Shown: positions 42,892 to 52,277 of the stretch, piece by piece
How positions within the stretch are numbered: position 1 is the first letter of the stretch
Layout of the letters: each line of letters begins with the position of its first letter
Source: an uncultured Collinsella sp.
Lineage (GTDB): Bacteria; Actinomycetota; Coriobacteriia; Coriobacteriales; Coriobacteriaceae
Assembly: GCA_958408685.1 (NCBI GenBank)
Contig: CATYLC010000007.1
Span: 1-64,000, forward strand
Direction: 5' to 3'
Length of the DNA: 64,000 nt
Notes under the pieces: model-generated
Databases searched by the model: none
Told to the model about the DNA's origin: nothing
What the model saw: only the letters and a program-made list of their open reading frames with translations
Translations under genes and position numbers: made by a program

Positions 42892-43974
42892 ATGAACGAC
42901 ATTGACCTTGCTGTTCCGTTGATGGATGGACCAAGCTATGACCGCGCCTGCAGTCTCGTGCCTTCCGAATACGTTGAGGCATGGGAGTGGTTTCTGGGTG
43001 AGGAACAGCGCGGCGGCGTTTGGACCAGCCTTCCGCACCACACCAAGGAAGATAGCCCTCAGTATCAGTATCGTTTGAGAATTGGCTCGGACTTCTTTCC
43101 TGTAACGCGGGATTCAGGGATCTTCTGGCCGGGCCAGGATCGGGTGAAGCAAGATCCCAATAAGATCTTTGCGCTTTCGGTCCATAACTCTAAAAAGAGC
43201 TTCTACACCGATGTACCTCCGCTCTATTTGGACGATGGTACGTGGGTCATTAAGTATTCGGTCCAAGCGCCAGGCGCCGTTGGTTCTCGAGACCAGAATT
43301 ACAACCGTAAAATGCTCAACTGCATGGAATGTGGCGTTCCAGTCGGAGTCATATTTGCAACCGAGGTGGGCTACAAGGTGCTCGGCCTTGCGTTTGTTGA
43401 GCGGTTCGAGCCCGAAAACGGATGGTTTGTTCTGCACGGTCCTGTTCATAAAGGCGGACCGGACCCTCGTTTTGCGCCCGACATGAGTTATCTGAAGCAC
43501 ATACCCGTCGATATTGAGTTTGCCGGACAGGGTGTGACCGACGACGAGAAGGTCCGCTATGCGTTAAGGCGCGAGCGATTGGGGCAGCAATGGTTCCGCA
43601 AGCAGCTCGTTGCCGCCTATGATGGCCGTTGCGCGGTGTCGGACTGCGGCGTCAGCGAAGCTCTGGAGGCTGCACATATCGAGAATTACTCGGGACCCAA
43701 ATCGCAGGTTGCCAGCAACGGTATTCTGCTTCGGCGCGATCTTCATTCCCTATTTGATGCTCACCTGATTTCGTTTGAGCCTGTTTGCGGCGAATATCGG
43801 CTGTGCGGATCGTACCTGCTGGATAAGACCGGCTACGCTTCCTTTGCGGGTGCGACGCTAAGGCAGCCGAATGAGCGTCAGTGGCGACCCAATACGGTGT
43901 TTCTTGAGGCCCATCGCATTGAGTTCGATCGCTCGGAAAAGAAGCGTGAAAAGGCGGGGCTTCTGCCGTATTAG
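42892..43974 (+). CDS. HNH endonuclease with an unrecognised N-terminal domain
   Basis: A 360-residue protein. Residues about 235-310 are an HNH nuclease of the McrA-like restriction type: VAAYDGRCAVSDCGVSEALE, then AAHIENYSGPKSQVASNGIL with LRRDLHSLFDAHLISF. The N-terminal 220 residues (including WEWFLGEEQRGGVWTSLPHH and SRDQNYNRKMLNCMECGVPV) are not clearly assignable and may recognise modified bases or another ligand. It may act as a type IV-like restriction enzyme; no methyltransferase lies nearby. The start at 42892 has a modest AGGTG site. Confidence 0.72.
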   Translation: MNDIDLAVPLMDGPSYDRACSLVPSEYVEAWEWFLGEEQRGGVWTSLPHHTKEDSPQYQYRLRIGSDFFPVTRDSGIFWPGQDRVKQDPNKIFALSVHNSKKSFYTDVPPLYLDDGTWVIKYSVQAPGAVGSRDQNYNRKMLNCMECGVPVGVIFATEVGYKVLGLAFVERFEPENGWFVLHGPVHKGGPDPRFAPDMSYLKHIPVDIEFAGQGVTDDEKVRYALRRERLGQQWFRKQLVAAYDGRCAVSDCGVSEALEAAHIENYSGPKSQVASNGILLRRDLHSLFDAHLISFEPVCGEYRLCGSYLLDKTGYASFAGATLRQPNERQWRPNTVFLEAHRIEFDRSEKKREKAGLLPY

Positions 43975-44096
43975 CGTATTTGGCTTTGGCATTCTTTGAC
44001 GATCGTGTTGTTTGATCGGATCGCGTGGCGATGCAATCTCGCGCATGACCGCCGGTGCATGCTCTTCCTGTTTTGTATAGCGAGAGGGGAGCGTGT

Positions 44097-44381
44097 ATGA
44101 GCTGGCGAGGCGATATTGCGATGGGGAAGTACGGAAAACTGCCGTGTGCCCTTATAGACAACAATATGTTTCCGAGCGTAGAGGTTGATTGCGGGTCGTT
44201 TGTCGTCACCTGCCCTTGCTGCGGCTCGCAAATACCGTGTCTCGACATTCGGTTCATCGATGCGCGCGACAGGTTCAGCGACGAAGTGAGAAAACAGACA
44301 GGCGTTCATATGCCGGTGTATCCGGAGAAATGCCCCGTTTGTGGCCTCGATATCGTGTACGACGCCGGCGACGAGGGATAG
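44097..44381 (+). CDS. Small double zinc-ribbon protein
   Basis: A 94-residue protein with two CxxC motifs (TCPCCGSQIPC and EKCPVCGLDIVYD), likely binding one zinc ion. GAGAGGGGAG just before the ATG makes expression likely. Unknown function; it may regulate or partner the adjacent HNH protein 120 bases upstream. Confidence 0.6.
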   Translation: MSWRGDIAMGKYGKLPCALIDNNMFPSVEVDCGSFVVTCPCCGSQIPCLDIRFIDARDRFSDEVRKQTGVHMPVYPEKCPVCGLDIVYDAGDEG

Positions 44382-44419
44382 GTGATGCGGAGGAGCTGAC
44401 TGTGAAGGCCTCTCCGTCC

Positions 44420-45106
44420 CTACAAATAAATCCCCTCACCGAGCTGCTTGTGGAACTCGGCGTGATGGTCGCGTGCCCAGGTAAAGAGCGCCTGGTCAAA
44501 GTCGGTACGCGTGGCCGGGACGCCAAAGACGCCGGCAACTTCGACGCGTATAAACTCCAGTGCCGGCAGCTTGTTGATGGCAGTGAGGGCAAACGGGGAC
44601 GAGGGCTCCTCGAACAGATAGCGGCTGCCTTGCAGCGCGTCGCAACTGGTGCACGTGTTGCCGAGCGACGGGGCTTTGGAGGCTCGCGCGCCTACGGGCT
44701 TGTAGCCGCAGCGCTTATGAAGATAGTCGCGGATCTCGCCCGGCACGCAGCCAAGAGCGGGCACGATGGCGAGTGCGTTGGCGTTGGCCGTGTCGATGGC
44801 AATGTGCCCGGCTTCGTTGGGCGCGTGCGCGATGGCGATGCTCTCGTCGTTATCGGCTCGATAGGGAATGCCGAAGGTCGCGACCGAGGTCTCTTTGTGA
44901 CACTTCCAGCACTCGCGCTTGCCCAGTACTAGATATATATACGGCGCAGAGGGGTCGGATCGGTCAATACCGGGCAGCCACTCGGCAAAGGGCTCGGGGT
45001 TGACGCCGCTGGGTACATACCAGATTTTCTTGGTCCGGTCCCATTTGGCGCCCAACGCCTTGGCTTCTTCTTTGTGCGAAAAGGGAACATCGAGCTCGGT
45101 GCGCAT
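44420..45106 (-). CDS. DUF5710 domain protein with two CxxC pairs
   Basis: A 228-residue protein. The N-terminal 40 residues (DVPFSHKEEAKALGAKWDRT, then KKIWYVPSGVNPEPFAEWLP) are the DUF5710 motif, often found in plasmid and phage-type primase or antirestriction proteins. CWKCHKET and CTSCDALQ form two CxxC pairs. The C-terminus is unassigned. AAGGAG six bases before supports the start at 45106; the longer open frame runs into the tRNA-Val and is not real. Confidence 0.72.
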   Translation of the reverse strand: MRTELDVPFSHKEEAKALGAKWDRTKKIWYVPSGVNPEPFAEWLPGIDRSDPSAPYIYLVLGKRECWKCHKETSVATFGIPYRADNDESIAIAHAPNEAGHIAIDTANANALAIVPALGCVPGEIRDYLHKRCGYKPVGARASKAPSLGNTCTSCDALQGSRYLFEEPSSPFALTAINKLPALEFIRVEVAGVFGVPATRTDFDQALFTWARDHHAEFHKQLGEGIYL

Positions 45107-45287
45107 GGTGGCTCCTTGGTGCTGCAGGTGTAAGTGGCTCAAGGATACCGCAGGGCGCAGACATCGTGGCGTTTTGCCGAGAAGCTGTGGTGCGGACTGA
45201 TTGGTTATACCGATGGATAGATCGGCAAGTAGATGGTCGGCTTTTGGCCAGTTGGGCGGTTGGAGCTGCCAGCGGATTTGGCGACAT

Positions 45288-45324
45288 AAAACAAAACAGC
45301 CCAGAGGGCATAGCCTCTGAGCTG
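45288..45324 (-). terminator. Terminator of tRNA-Val
   Basis: On the reverse strand AGCTCAGAGGC pairs with GCCCTCTGGGCT around a TAT loop, followed by GTTTTGTTTT. It lies just after the tRNA 3' end. Confidence 0.8.
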
Positions 45325-45333
45325 CGAACATTT

Positions 45334-45407
45334 GGTGGGCGTTAGAAGATTTGAACTTCTGACCTCTTCCGTGTCAGGGAAGCGCTCTCCCCCTGAGCTA
45401 AACGCCC
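45334..45407 (-). tRNA. tRNA-Val (anticodon GAC), CCA encoded
   Basis: On the reverse strand the acceptor GGGCGTT pairs with AACGCCC, the D-arm starts GCTC, the anticodon stem CTTCC/GGAAG encloses loop CTGACAC with anticodon GAC, and the T-loop TTCAAAT is present. The CCA is encoded (45334-45336). It sits at the end of an accessory-looking stretch and could be an integration site, though no direct repeat of its 3' end was seen. Confidence 0.94.
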
Positions 45408-45696
45408 GATCAAGGGTGCGCAAGCGCGCAAGGGATAATATAACGGAGCCTGAACTCGGTGGCAAGAACATTTTTAAAAATCGCTTACATTGTGGAATTC
45501 AGGGGCTTTGTCATATCCATTTCAAAAGAGCCTGCTGCCGCGATTTGGCTGTCGCATAATGCAAGGCCATTGCGGTATCGAGCTATGGAAAGACGCCTGC
45601 GGAATTGTCCTACCGATAAGCGGACAAGCCTCCAGCTGGTGCCTTCGCCGTGGTAAGGTAAGCCGAATTGTTTCCAGGCTGTTTCGGGGGAGTGGA

Positions 45697-46719
45697 ATGA
45701 GCAAAGAGTGTGTCGAGCAGGTCGAAGGCGCAGGGGCTTCGGTGCCGATGACCGATATATCGAACATTGATGTGCCCGAGGGCACCGACGAGCTCAGCCG
45801 TAGCACCCGCCGCGCCTGGCGCGAGCGCCTTAACGATGCGTCGTCGCGCAAGATGATCACGGGCGTCTTGGCTACGCTGGTGGGCGGTTCGTTTTGGGGC
45901 TTCTCGGGCACCAGCGCGAGCTTTCTGTTCGATACCTACCACGTCGACACCTTGTGGCTTATGAGCGTGCGTCAGATTCTCGCCGGTCTACTCTTTATGG
46001 CCGTGGTTGTTACGCGCGACCGCGAGCGCCTGATTAAGCTCTGGACCACACCCGCCGATCGCAAGCAGCTGCTGCTCTTTACTGCCTTTGGCCTGCTGTT
46101 CAACCAGTTTTGCTATCTTTCGGCCGTGCGCCTGACGAACGCCGGAACCGCGACGGTGCTCCAGTGCCTGCAGCTCGTTATCATCATGGGCTACGCCTGC
46201 GTGACCGATCGCCGCATGCCGCGTACTCGCGAAGTCATCGGCATTGGCCTGGCTCTGGGTGGAACCTTTTTAATTGCCACCGGCGGCGACCCTACCAGCC
46301 TGAATATCTCGCCGCTTGGCCTGGCAGCAGGTCTTATGTGTGCGGTCAGCGCCGCGTGTATGGCGGTGATTCCCGCCAAGATCCTGCCCGAATACGGTAG
46401 CCCCATCGTCACGGGCTCGGCAATGCTCACGGCGGGCGTGGTCTCATGTGTCTTCGTGCAGCCCTGGGCGCATATGCCGGCGCTCGATGCCGCTGGTATC
46501 GAGGCGCTCGCGGTGTTCGTGGTTATCGGCTCGTTTTTTGCTTACATGCTCTATATGCAGGGCGTTAAGGACATCGGCTCGGTGCGTGCGAGCCTCATCG
46601 GAACTGTGGAGCCGGTTTCGGCGACCATCACCAGCGCCGTTATGCTGGGCACGGTGTTTTTGCCGACCGACCTTATCGGCTTTGCCATGATCATCGTGAT
46701 GATGTTCCTTACGGTGTAG
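45697..46719 (+). CDS. EamA/DMT family transporter
   Basis: A 340-residue protein with a 55-residue hydrophilic N-terminus followed by ten hydrophobic segments in two EamA repeats (VLATLVGGSFWGFSGTSASF, and ISPLGLAAGLMCAVSAACMA). Probably moves amino acids or drugs. GGGGGAG before the ATG at 45697 supports this start; a frame from 45490 would add 69 residues with no family match. Different subfamily from the transporter at 17664. Confidence 0.87.
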   Translation: MSKECVEQVEGAGASVPMTDISNIDVPEGTDELSRSTRRAWRERLNDASSRKMITGVLATLVGGSFWGFSGTSASFLFDTYHVDTLWLMSVRQILAGLLFMAVVVTRDRERLIKLWTTPADRKQLLLFTAFGLLFNQFCYLSAVRLTNAGTATVLQCLQLVIIMGYACVTDRRMPRTREVIGIGLALGGTFLIATGGDPTSLNISPLGLAAGLMCAVSAACMAVIPAKILPEYGSPIVTGSAMLTAGVVSCVFVQPWAHMPALDAAGIEALAVFVVIGSFFAYMLYMQGVKDIGSVRASLIGTVEPVSATITSAVMLGTVFLPTDLIGFAMIIVMMFLTV

Positions 46720-46868
46720 TTGACGCCGCCGCCAAGACAGAAAAGGTGTTGTGCCGCATTTTCGCCAATTGATGTCCGTGTCTGGAGTTTAGCTGTCGAT
46801 GCTCAAAATGCCATAAACTAGTAACGTTATGGACTTTTTCATTGCGACTCAATTGCGAGGATTTCTTT

Positions 46869-49181
46869 ATGGCTGGTAATCACTTTAAGGGCAGCGATAG
46901 CGGCCGTCCTGCAGTTCCGCCGCGTCCGAACGGGGCTGGTAAGGCCGGCACGCCGGGCGACGCTGGACAGGGCGGCTCCGGTAAGCGCGTGTCCCCGGGC
47001 GAGACGGCGATGTTTACCGCTCTGTACGAGCAGTCTCAAAAGGCAAAAAAGACCGGCCGTGCAAGAGGGAATGTCTTTGCGGGCGGTGCAACCTCCGCGT
47101 CGCAGCCGAGCGGGGCTCCTTCGGCACCTGCGAACAACGCAGGTGCCGCCAACGCCGCGAATGCCGCCGGCAACGTTAATGCCGGCAAGGCCGACAACAA
47201 TACTCCCTCTGCCGGTGGCGCGGGGCTTACGGGTAACCTTGGCACGATTTACACCGGCACCTCCGAGACTGGCACGTTCGCCCGCCTGGATGATAGCGGT
47301 GCCGAGTTTGCGGGCTCGGGTTCCAAGGAAGATTATTACGATTTTGGCTTGAACTACGGTAGCGACGCTTCGTCGAGTTCGACCTCTGACGGTCTGGTCC
47401 GTCATCGCCATCGCAAGGGCGAGCGCAAAAAGCGTCACACCGGCGCCATTATTGCCGCTGTAGTCGCGGTGCTTCTCGTTGTGCTTGGCGCAGGCGGCTT
47501 TATGCTGCTTAACTCGGCAAAGACCGTAAAGAGCGAAGCGAAGGAGGCTGTCGAGATCGTCGGTGGCCTTAAGGATAAGGTCACGTCGGGCGATTTTTCG
47601 ACGCTGCCTGACGACGCGAAGAAGATCGATGAGCTCTGTAACAGCATGAAGGCGGAGACCTCGAGCCCGCTATGGGCGGCGGCTTCGTTTATCCCGGTGT
47701 ATGGCAGCGATATCAATGCGGCCCGCACCATGATTGACGCCCTGTCCGATGTCTCGAGCAATGCGCTGGTTCCCATGGCCGACAACCTCTCGCAGGCTAC
47801 GCCCGGCAAGCTGTTCCAGGACGGCATGATTAACGTGTCCGCGCTGCAGGCGGTCGCCGATTCGCTTTCCAGCAGCTCGAAGGTGTTCAAGAGCGCCAAC
47901 GAGAAGGTCCAGGGCATTGGCGATACTCATATTTCCCAGGTGACCGAGCTGGTCGATAAGGCCAAGGACGGCTTTGCCACCCTCAACGGTGCGGTTGACG
48001 CGGCGGAGAAGGTCGCCCCCGTCCTTCCCCAGATGCTCGGCGCCAACGGCCAGACGCGCAACTACCTTATGTACGCCATGAACAACGTCGAGATTCGTGC
48101 TTGCGGCGGCTTTGGCGGTTCGCAGGGCCTGATTTCGGTCACTGACGGCCAGATGTCGATTGGCGAGTTTGTTCCCCGCATTGGACTCAGCGAGGATGAG
48201 GCAGTCGAGAGCGTCGACGAAGAGGATGAGGCGCTGTTCGGCAACCACAGTAACCTGTACAACTCGGGCAATACCTATTCGCCTGATTGGCCCCGCAACT
48301 CGCAGCGTGTCGCCGCGCTGTGGAAGTCCCAGTATGGACAGGACGTTGATGGCGTCATCGGTATCGACCCGGTGTTCCTGCAGTATCTGCTGGGCCTGGT
48401 CGGTAATGTCTCGCTGCCCGACGGAACGGTTGTCGACGGCACCAACGCCGCAAAGGTCCTCATGCACGATGTGTACTGGAACTATCCGGTCGAGGAGTCG
48501 GACGGCATCTTTGCATCCGTCGCCAGCGCTGCCTTTGACAAGATCCTTGGCGGTATCGGCGACGTCGATGTTGCGAACCTTGTCAGCGCCGTTGAGCGCG
48601 GTGCCGAAGAGGGCCGCCTGATCGCGTGGATGAAAAACGATGACGAGCAGAACGCTATCAAGGAGATGAACATCGACGCCTCACTGCCCGATCCGGATGA
48701 CCCGAGTGAAGATCCCGTTGCTGGTGTCTACTTTAACAACCTGAGCTTCTCCAAGCTCGACTGGTATCTGAACGCCGATACGCAGATTGGTCAGGGCGTG
48801 AAGAACGGCGACGGCGCTTGCTCGTATCGCATCACCGTTACCCTGACGAACATCATGACGCAGGAGGAGGCAGGTAAGCTGCCCGACTACGTAGCGGCCA
48901 GTGCGCCTGGGACCTCGCGTGACGATGAGCGCTTGTATGTATCACTGTTTGCGCCGACAGGCGGCAGCATTACCGATCTAACCGTCGAGGGGACTCAGTT
49001 TGGACTGTTCGCTGCCACTTGGCACGGAGTTCCCTGCTATTCAGGAACCGTTGACCTGCATGCTGGCGAGACGACGACGATCACGTATACGCTGACCACG
49101 TCGGCCGAGGCGGGGGACAAGCCGCTTACGCTGCGTCAGACTCCTACATGCCAGGCGGCTCGCGACAGCGCGTCGGCGTAG
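46869..49181 (+). CDS. DUF4012 domain membrane protein
   Basis: A 770-residue protein. Residues 1-185 are low-complexity, rich in Gly, Ala, Ser and Asn and probably disordered and cytoplasmic; 192-214 is one membrane segment after a His/Arg/Lys-rich patch; the remaining large part is the extracellular DUF4012 region (NYLMYAMNNVEIRACGGFGG, GVIGIDPVFLQYLLGLVGNV). Proteins of this type are found in actinobacteria near cell-surface polysaccharide genes, and the neighbour glmM makes cell-wall precursors, but no direct role is shown. GAGGA before the ATG supports the start. Confidence 0.82.
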   Translation: MAGNHFKGSDSGRPAVPPRPNGAGKAGTPGDAGQGGSGKRVSPGETAMFTALYEQSQKAKKTGRARGNVFAGGATSASQPSGAPSAPANNAGAANAANAAGNVNAGKADNNTPSAGGAGLTGNLGTIYTGTSETGTFARLDDSGAEFAGSGSKEDYYDFGLNYGSDASSSSTSDGLVRHRHRKGERKKRHTGAIIAAVVAVLLVVLGAGGFMLLNSAKTVKSEAKEAVEIVGGLKDKVTSGDFSTLPDDAKKIDELCNSMKAETSSPLWAAASFIPVYGSDINAARTMIDALSDVSSNALVPMADNLSQATPGKLFQDGMINVSALQAVADSLSSSSKVFKSANEKVQGIGDTHISQVTELVDKAKDGFATLNGAVDAAEKVAPVLPQMLGANGQTRNYLMYAMNNVEIRACGGFGGSQGLISVTDGQMSIGEFVPRIGLSEDEAVESVDEEDEALFGNHSNLYNSGNTYSPDWPRNSQRVAALWKSQYGQDVDGVIGIDPVFLQYLLGLVGNVSLPDGTVVDGTNAAKVLMHDVYWNYPVEESDGIFASVASAAFDKILGGIGDVDVANLVSAVERGAEEGRLIAWMKNDDEQNAIKEMNIDASLPDPDDPSEDPVAGVYFNNLSFSKLDWYLNADTQIGQGVKNGDGACSYRITVTLTNIMTQEEAGKLPDYVAASAPGTSRDDERLYVSLFAPTGGSITDLTVEGTQFGLFAATWHGVPCYSGTVDLHAGETTTITYTLTTSAEAGDKPLTLRQTPTCQAARDSASA

Positions 49182-49218
49182 GGTTTTTCTGGTAGCGCAG
49201 ATAATCGAGTACCATTTT

Positions 49219-49249
49219 GGGGCGGACAGGCAATCTGTTCGCCCCTATT
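49219..49249 (+). terminator. Terminator after the DUF4012 gene
   Basis: GGGGCGGACAG pairs with CTGTTCGCCCC (one G-U) and is followed by TATTTTG, 10 bases before the glmM ribosome site. Confidence 0.7.
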
Positions 49250-49264
49250 TTGTAAGGAGAGCGC

Positions 49265-50596
49265 ATGAAGTACTTTGGCACCGACGGCTTTCGCGGTGAG
49301 GCCAACGTTGGGCTGACGGTAGAGCACGCTTATAAGATTGGCCGTTTTGTGGGCTGGTATTACGGCGCCAACCGCGAGCGCAAGGCACGCGTGATCGTGG
49401 GCAAGGACACGCGTCGCTCGAGTTATATGTTTGAGGCGGCGCTGGTGAGCGGCCTGGTCGCGAGCGGTGCGGACGCCTATATGCTGCACGTGATCCCCAC
49501 GCCGGGCGTAGCGCATCAGACTGTGGAAGGCTGCTTCGATTGCGGCATCATGATCAGCGCGAGCCACAACCCGTTTTGCGATAACGGCATTAAGCTAGTC
49601 AACAGCGACGGCTTTAAGATGGACGAGGACGTGCTGGAGCTCATCGAGGACTACATCGATGGCAAGAGCGAAGTTCCGCTGGCCACGGGCAACCACATCG
49701 GTGCCACGGTGGACTACATGCAGGGCCGCAACCGCTACATTGCTTCGCTCATTGCAAGTGCGAACTTTTCGCTGAAGGGCGTCAAGATCGGTATCGACTG
49801 CGCCAACGGCTCGGCTTCCTCGGTGGCCAAGCCGGTGTTTGACGCGCTCGGTGCCGACGTGCGCGTGATCAATGCCGCGCCCGATGGTTTTAACATCAAC
49901 GTCGATTGCGGCTCCACGCATATGGAGCGCCTGCAGCGCCATGTGGTGGAGCAGGGCCTGGACGTGGGTTTTGCCTACGATGGCGATGCCGACCGCTGCC
50001 TGGCCGTGGATGAGCGCGGTCGCGTGGTAGACGGCGACCAGATCCTGTACGTGTGCGGCGTGTATCTGAACAAACACGGTCGCCTTTCGGGCGGTACCGT
50101 GGTGCCGACGATTGCCAGCAACTTTGGCCTGATCAAGTCGTTGGAGCTTGCCGGTCTGAGCGCCGTGACCAGCGGCGTGGGCGACCGTCACGTGTATGCC
50201 AGGATGCGCGAGGGCGGCTACAGCCTGGGCGGCGAGCAGACGGGCCATACGATCTTTGGCGATATCGAGCGCACGGGCGACGGCATTATGACCTCGCTGC
50301 GCGTGATGGAAGTGATTCGTGCCGAGCGTGAGACGCTCTCGCAGCTCACGGCTCCGTGCAAGCTGCTGCCGCAGGCGCAGGTGGCCGTGCACGTGGCGGA
50401 CAAGGACGCCGCGCTCGAGAACATGGGCGTGCAGAACGCCATCGCCGAGGCCGAGGCGTCGCTGGCGGGCGAGGGCCGCGTGCTCGTACGCAAGAGCGGA
50501 ACCGAGTCGGTTATCCGCGTGCTGGCCGAGGCGCCCGACCAAGCATCCGCCGATGCCGCCATGAAGCGCATCGCCGCCGCGCTGGAAGCTCTGTAA
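49265..50596 (+). CDS. glmM: Phosphoglucosamine mutase GlmM
   Basis: A 443-residue alpha-D-phosphohexomutase converting glucosamine-6-phosphate to glucosamine-1-phosphate for peptidoglycan. The N-terminus MKYFGTDGFRGEAN, the phosphoserine loop GIMISASHNP with Ser100, the metal loop DGDADRCLAVD, the sugar loop GGEQTGH, and the phosphate-binding RKSGTESVIRV at the C-terminus are all present. Full length. AAGGAGAG precedes the start. Confidence 0.96.
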   Translation: MKYFGTDGFRGEANVGLTVEHAYKIGRFVGWYYGANRERKARVIVGKDTRRSSYMFEAALVSGLVASGADAYMLHVIPTPGVAHQTVEGCFDCGIMISASHNPFCDNGIKLVNSDGFKMDEDVLELIEDYIDGKSEVPLATGNHIGATVDYMQGRNRYIASLIASANFSLKGVKIGIDCANGSASSVAKPVFDALGADVRVINAAPDGFNINVDCGSTHMERLQRHVVEQGLDVGFAYDGDADRCLAVDERGRVVDGDQILYVCGVYLNKHGRLSGGTVVPTIASNFGLIKSLELAGLSAVTSGVGDRHVYARMREGGYSLGGEQTGHTIFGDIERTGDGIMTSLRVMEVIRAERETLSQLTAPCKLLPQAQVAVHVADKDAALENMGVQNAIAEAEASLAGEGRVLVRKSGTESVIRVLAEAPDQASADAAMKRIAAALEAL

Positions 50597-50603
50597 GGTA
50601 GTC

Positions 50604-50627
50604 ATTGGGGACGTTCTTAAACAACTA
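50604..50627. repeat. GGGGAC repeat remnant
   Basis: ATTGGGGACGTTCTTAAAC matches the last unit of the cluster after element B (GTTGGGGGCGTTCTTAAAC near 26033) closely. Confidence 0.55.
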
Positions 50628-50632
50628 GGTGG

Positions 50633-50671
50633 AAAGGGGGCGCCGCGGATTGGTTCCGCGGCGTCCCCTTT
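50633..50671. terminator. Bidirectional terminator between glmM and the M32 gene
   Basis: A 16-bp stem AAAGGGGGCGCCGCGG with CCGCGGCGTCCCCTTT (one G-U pair) and a 7-base loop. It sits between convergent genes, with T runs for both directions. Confidence 0.88.
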
Positions 50672-50693
50672 GCGTTGGCGTGTCGGTTATGCC

Positions 50694-52277
50694 TTACAGC
50701 TCGTAGAGCGTGGTGAACTTGTCCTGCAGGTAGCTGCAGTAGTAGCGGGCATCGAACGCCATGCCGCACGCGCCCTTGATGAGCTCCGGCGCGTCCTTGG
50801 CGCGGCCCCACTGCCAAATGTGCTCGCCCAGCCAGGCGCGGACGGGTGTCAGGTCGCCGCTCGCACAGGCGCCGTTGAGGTCGACACCGTCGCGGCACAT
50901 GGCCGGCACAAACATGGCATCGTAGGCACTGCCCAGCGCATACGTGGGGAAGTAGCCAAACGAGCCGCCGCTCCAGTGCGTATCCTGTAGACAGCCGTGC
51001 GTGTCGTCGGGAACGGGAATGCCCAGGTACTCATCCATGAAGCGGTTCCAAAGCGCGGGGATGTCCTTGGCCGTGGCCTCGCCGGCAAACAGCATGCGCT
51101 CGATCTCGTAGCGCACCATAATATGCAGCGGATAGGTGAGCTCGTCGGCCTCGGTGCGGATCAGCGAAGGCTGCGCGATGTTCACGGCGTGGTAGAGCGT
51201 GTCCTCGTCTACGTTGCCGTAGACCTCGGGTGCGTGGCGGCGCAGCACCTCGAGCAGCGGTCCCATAAAGGCACGGCTGCGGCCCACGGTGTTCTCAAAG
51301 AAGCGGCTCTGGCTCTCGTGGATGCCCATGGAGGTGCCGCCCTCCAGACAGGTGCGCGCATAGGCGGGATTGACGCCCAGCTCGTACATAGTGTGCCCCG
51401 CCTCGTGGATGATGCTGTAGACGTTGGAGATGCAATCGTCCTCGTAGATGTGTGTCGCGATGCGCGCGTCACCTACGGCAAAGCCCTCGCTAAACGGGTG
51501 CTCGGTAAAGGCAAGCGTGGTGTCGTCCAGGTTCAGGCCGACGAGCTTCATCAGGTCGAAGCTCATGGCACGCTGGGCAGCCTCGGGTACGTGGGCGTGC
51601 AAAAAGTCGGCACTCGGCTGCCGCTCGTGCTCGCCGATGGCGTGCACGAGCGGCACGACCGTGGCCTTGACCTCGTCACAAAACGCGTCGAAGCTCTTGG
51701 CGGAAAGGCCGCGCTCATACTGGTCGAGCCAAACGTCGTATGGGTCGCGCTTGGGGTCCATGAGTTCGGCCTGATGTTTAAGTTGGGCGACGATTCTATC
51801 CACATAGGGCTCAAAGCTCGCCCAGTCGTTGGCCGTCTTGGCCTTGTGCCACACGGCGTCGGCCTCGCAGGTGAGCCTGGTCCAGGCTTCGGCCTCCTCG
51901 GTAGGAATAACGCTTGCCTCGCGCTGGTCGCGGCCGAGCACGCGGATCTCGTCGAGCAGCTGCGGGTCGTCTACGTGTCCGCCTGCAACCGTCTCGCGCG
52001 CTAACGAGCGTACGAGCTCAACGGACTTCTCGCTGGTCAGTAGCTTGTGATGTTCGCCGGCAAGCGTGCCCATGGCGTCGGCACGGGCGGCAGCGCCGTT
52101 GGCAGGAGCAATCGTCGCTCCATCGAACTCGGCAATCTTGAGCAGGTACTCGCGAGTCCACAGCTTGCCCTCGAGTTTGCGGAACTTTTTGACGGCCTTG
52201 TCGACTTTAGCGGCCTTGACGCCCTTGGCAGCCTTTGCCACGGCGACCTTGGCCTTCTTATCGAGTTTCTTTCCCAT
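50694..52277 (-). CDS. M32 family metallocarboxypeptidase
   Basis: A 527-residue zinc carboxypeptidase of the Taq/Pfu type that removes C-terminal amino acids. The metal motif HEAGH is in VYSIIHEAGHTMYELGVNPA, with HESQSRFFENTVGRS after it as the characteristic second motif. The first 37 residues are almost only Lys, Ala and Val (around KVAVAKAAKGVKAAKVDKAV), longer and more basic than usual; this tail could bind nucleic acid or be an artefact of a late start. Convergent with glmM. Confidence 0.9.
   Translation of the reverse strand: MGKKLDKKAKVAVAKAAKGVKAAKVDKAVKKFRKLEGKLWTREYLLKIAEFDGATIAPANGAAARADAMGTLAGEHHKLLTSEKSVELVRSLARETVAGGHVDDPQLLDEIRVLGRDQREASVIPTEEAEAWTRLTCEADAVWHKAKTANDWASFEPYVDRIVAQLKHQAELMDPKRDPYDVWLDQYERGLSAKSFDAFCDEVKATVVPLVHAIGEHERQPSADFLHAHVPEAAQRAMSFDLMKLVGLNLDDTTLAFTEHPFSEGFAVGDARIATHIYEDDCISNVYSIIHEAGHTMYELGVNPAYARTCLEGGTSMGIHESQSRFFENTVGRSRAFMGPLLEVLRRHAPEVYGNVDEDTLYHAVNIAQPSLIRTEADELTYPLHIMVRYEIERMLFAGEATAKDIPALWNRFMDEYLGIPVPDDTHGCLQDTHWSGGSFGYFPTYALGSAYDAMFVPAMCRDGVDLNGACASGDLTPVRAWLGEHIWQWGRAKDAPELIKGACGMAFDARYYCSYLQDKFTTLYEL

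Noticed and set aside
45205..45471. Reverse-strand open frame across tRNA-Val with a GGERFPDTEEVRSSNL-like segment
   Set aside because: Again a translated tRNA; the DUF5710 gene is better started at 45106.
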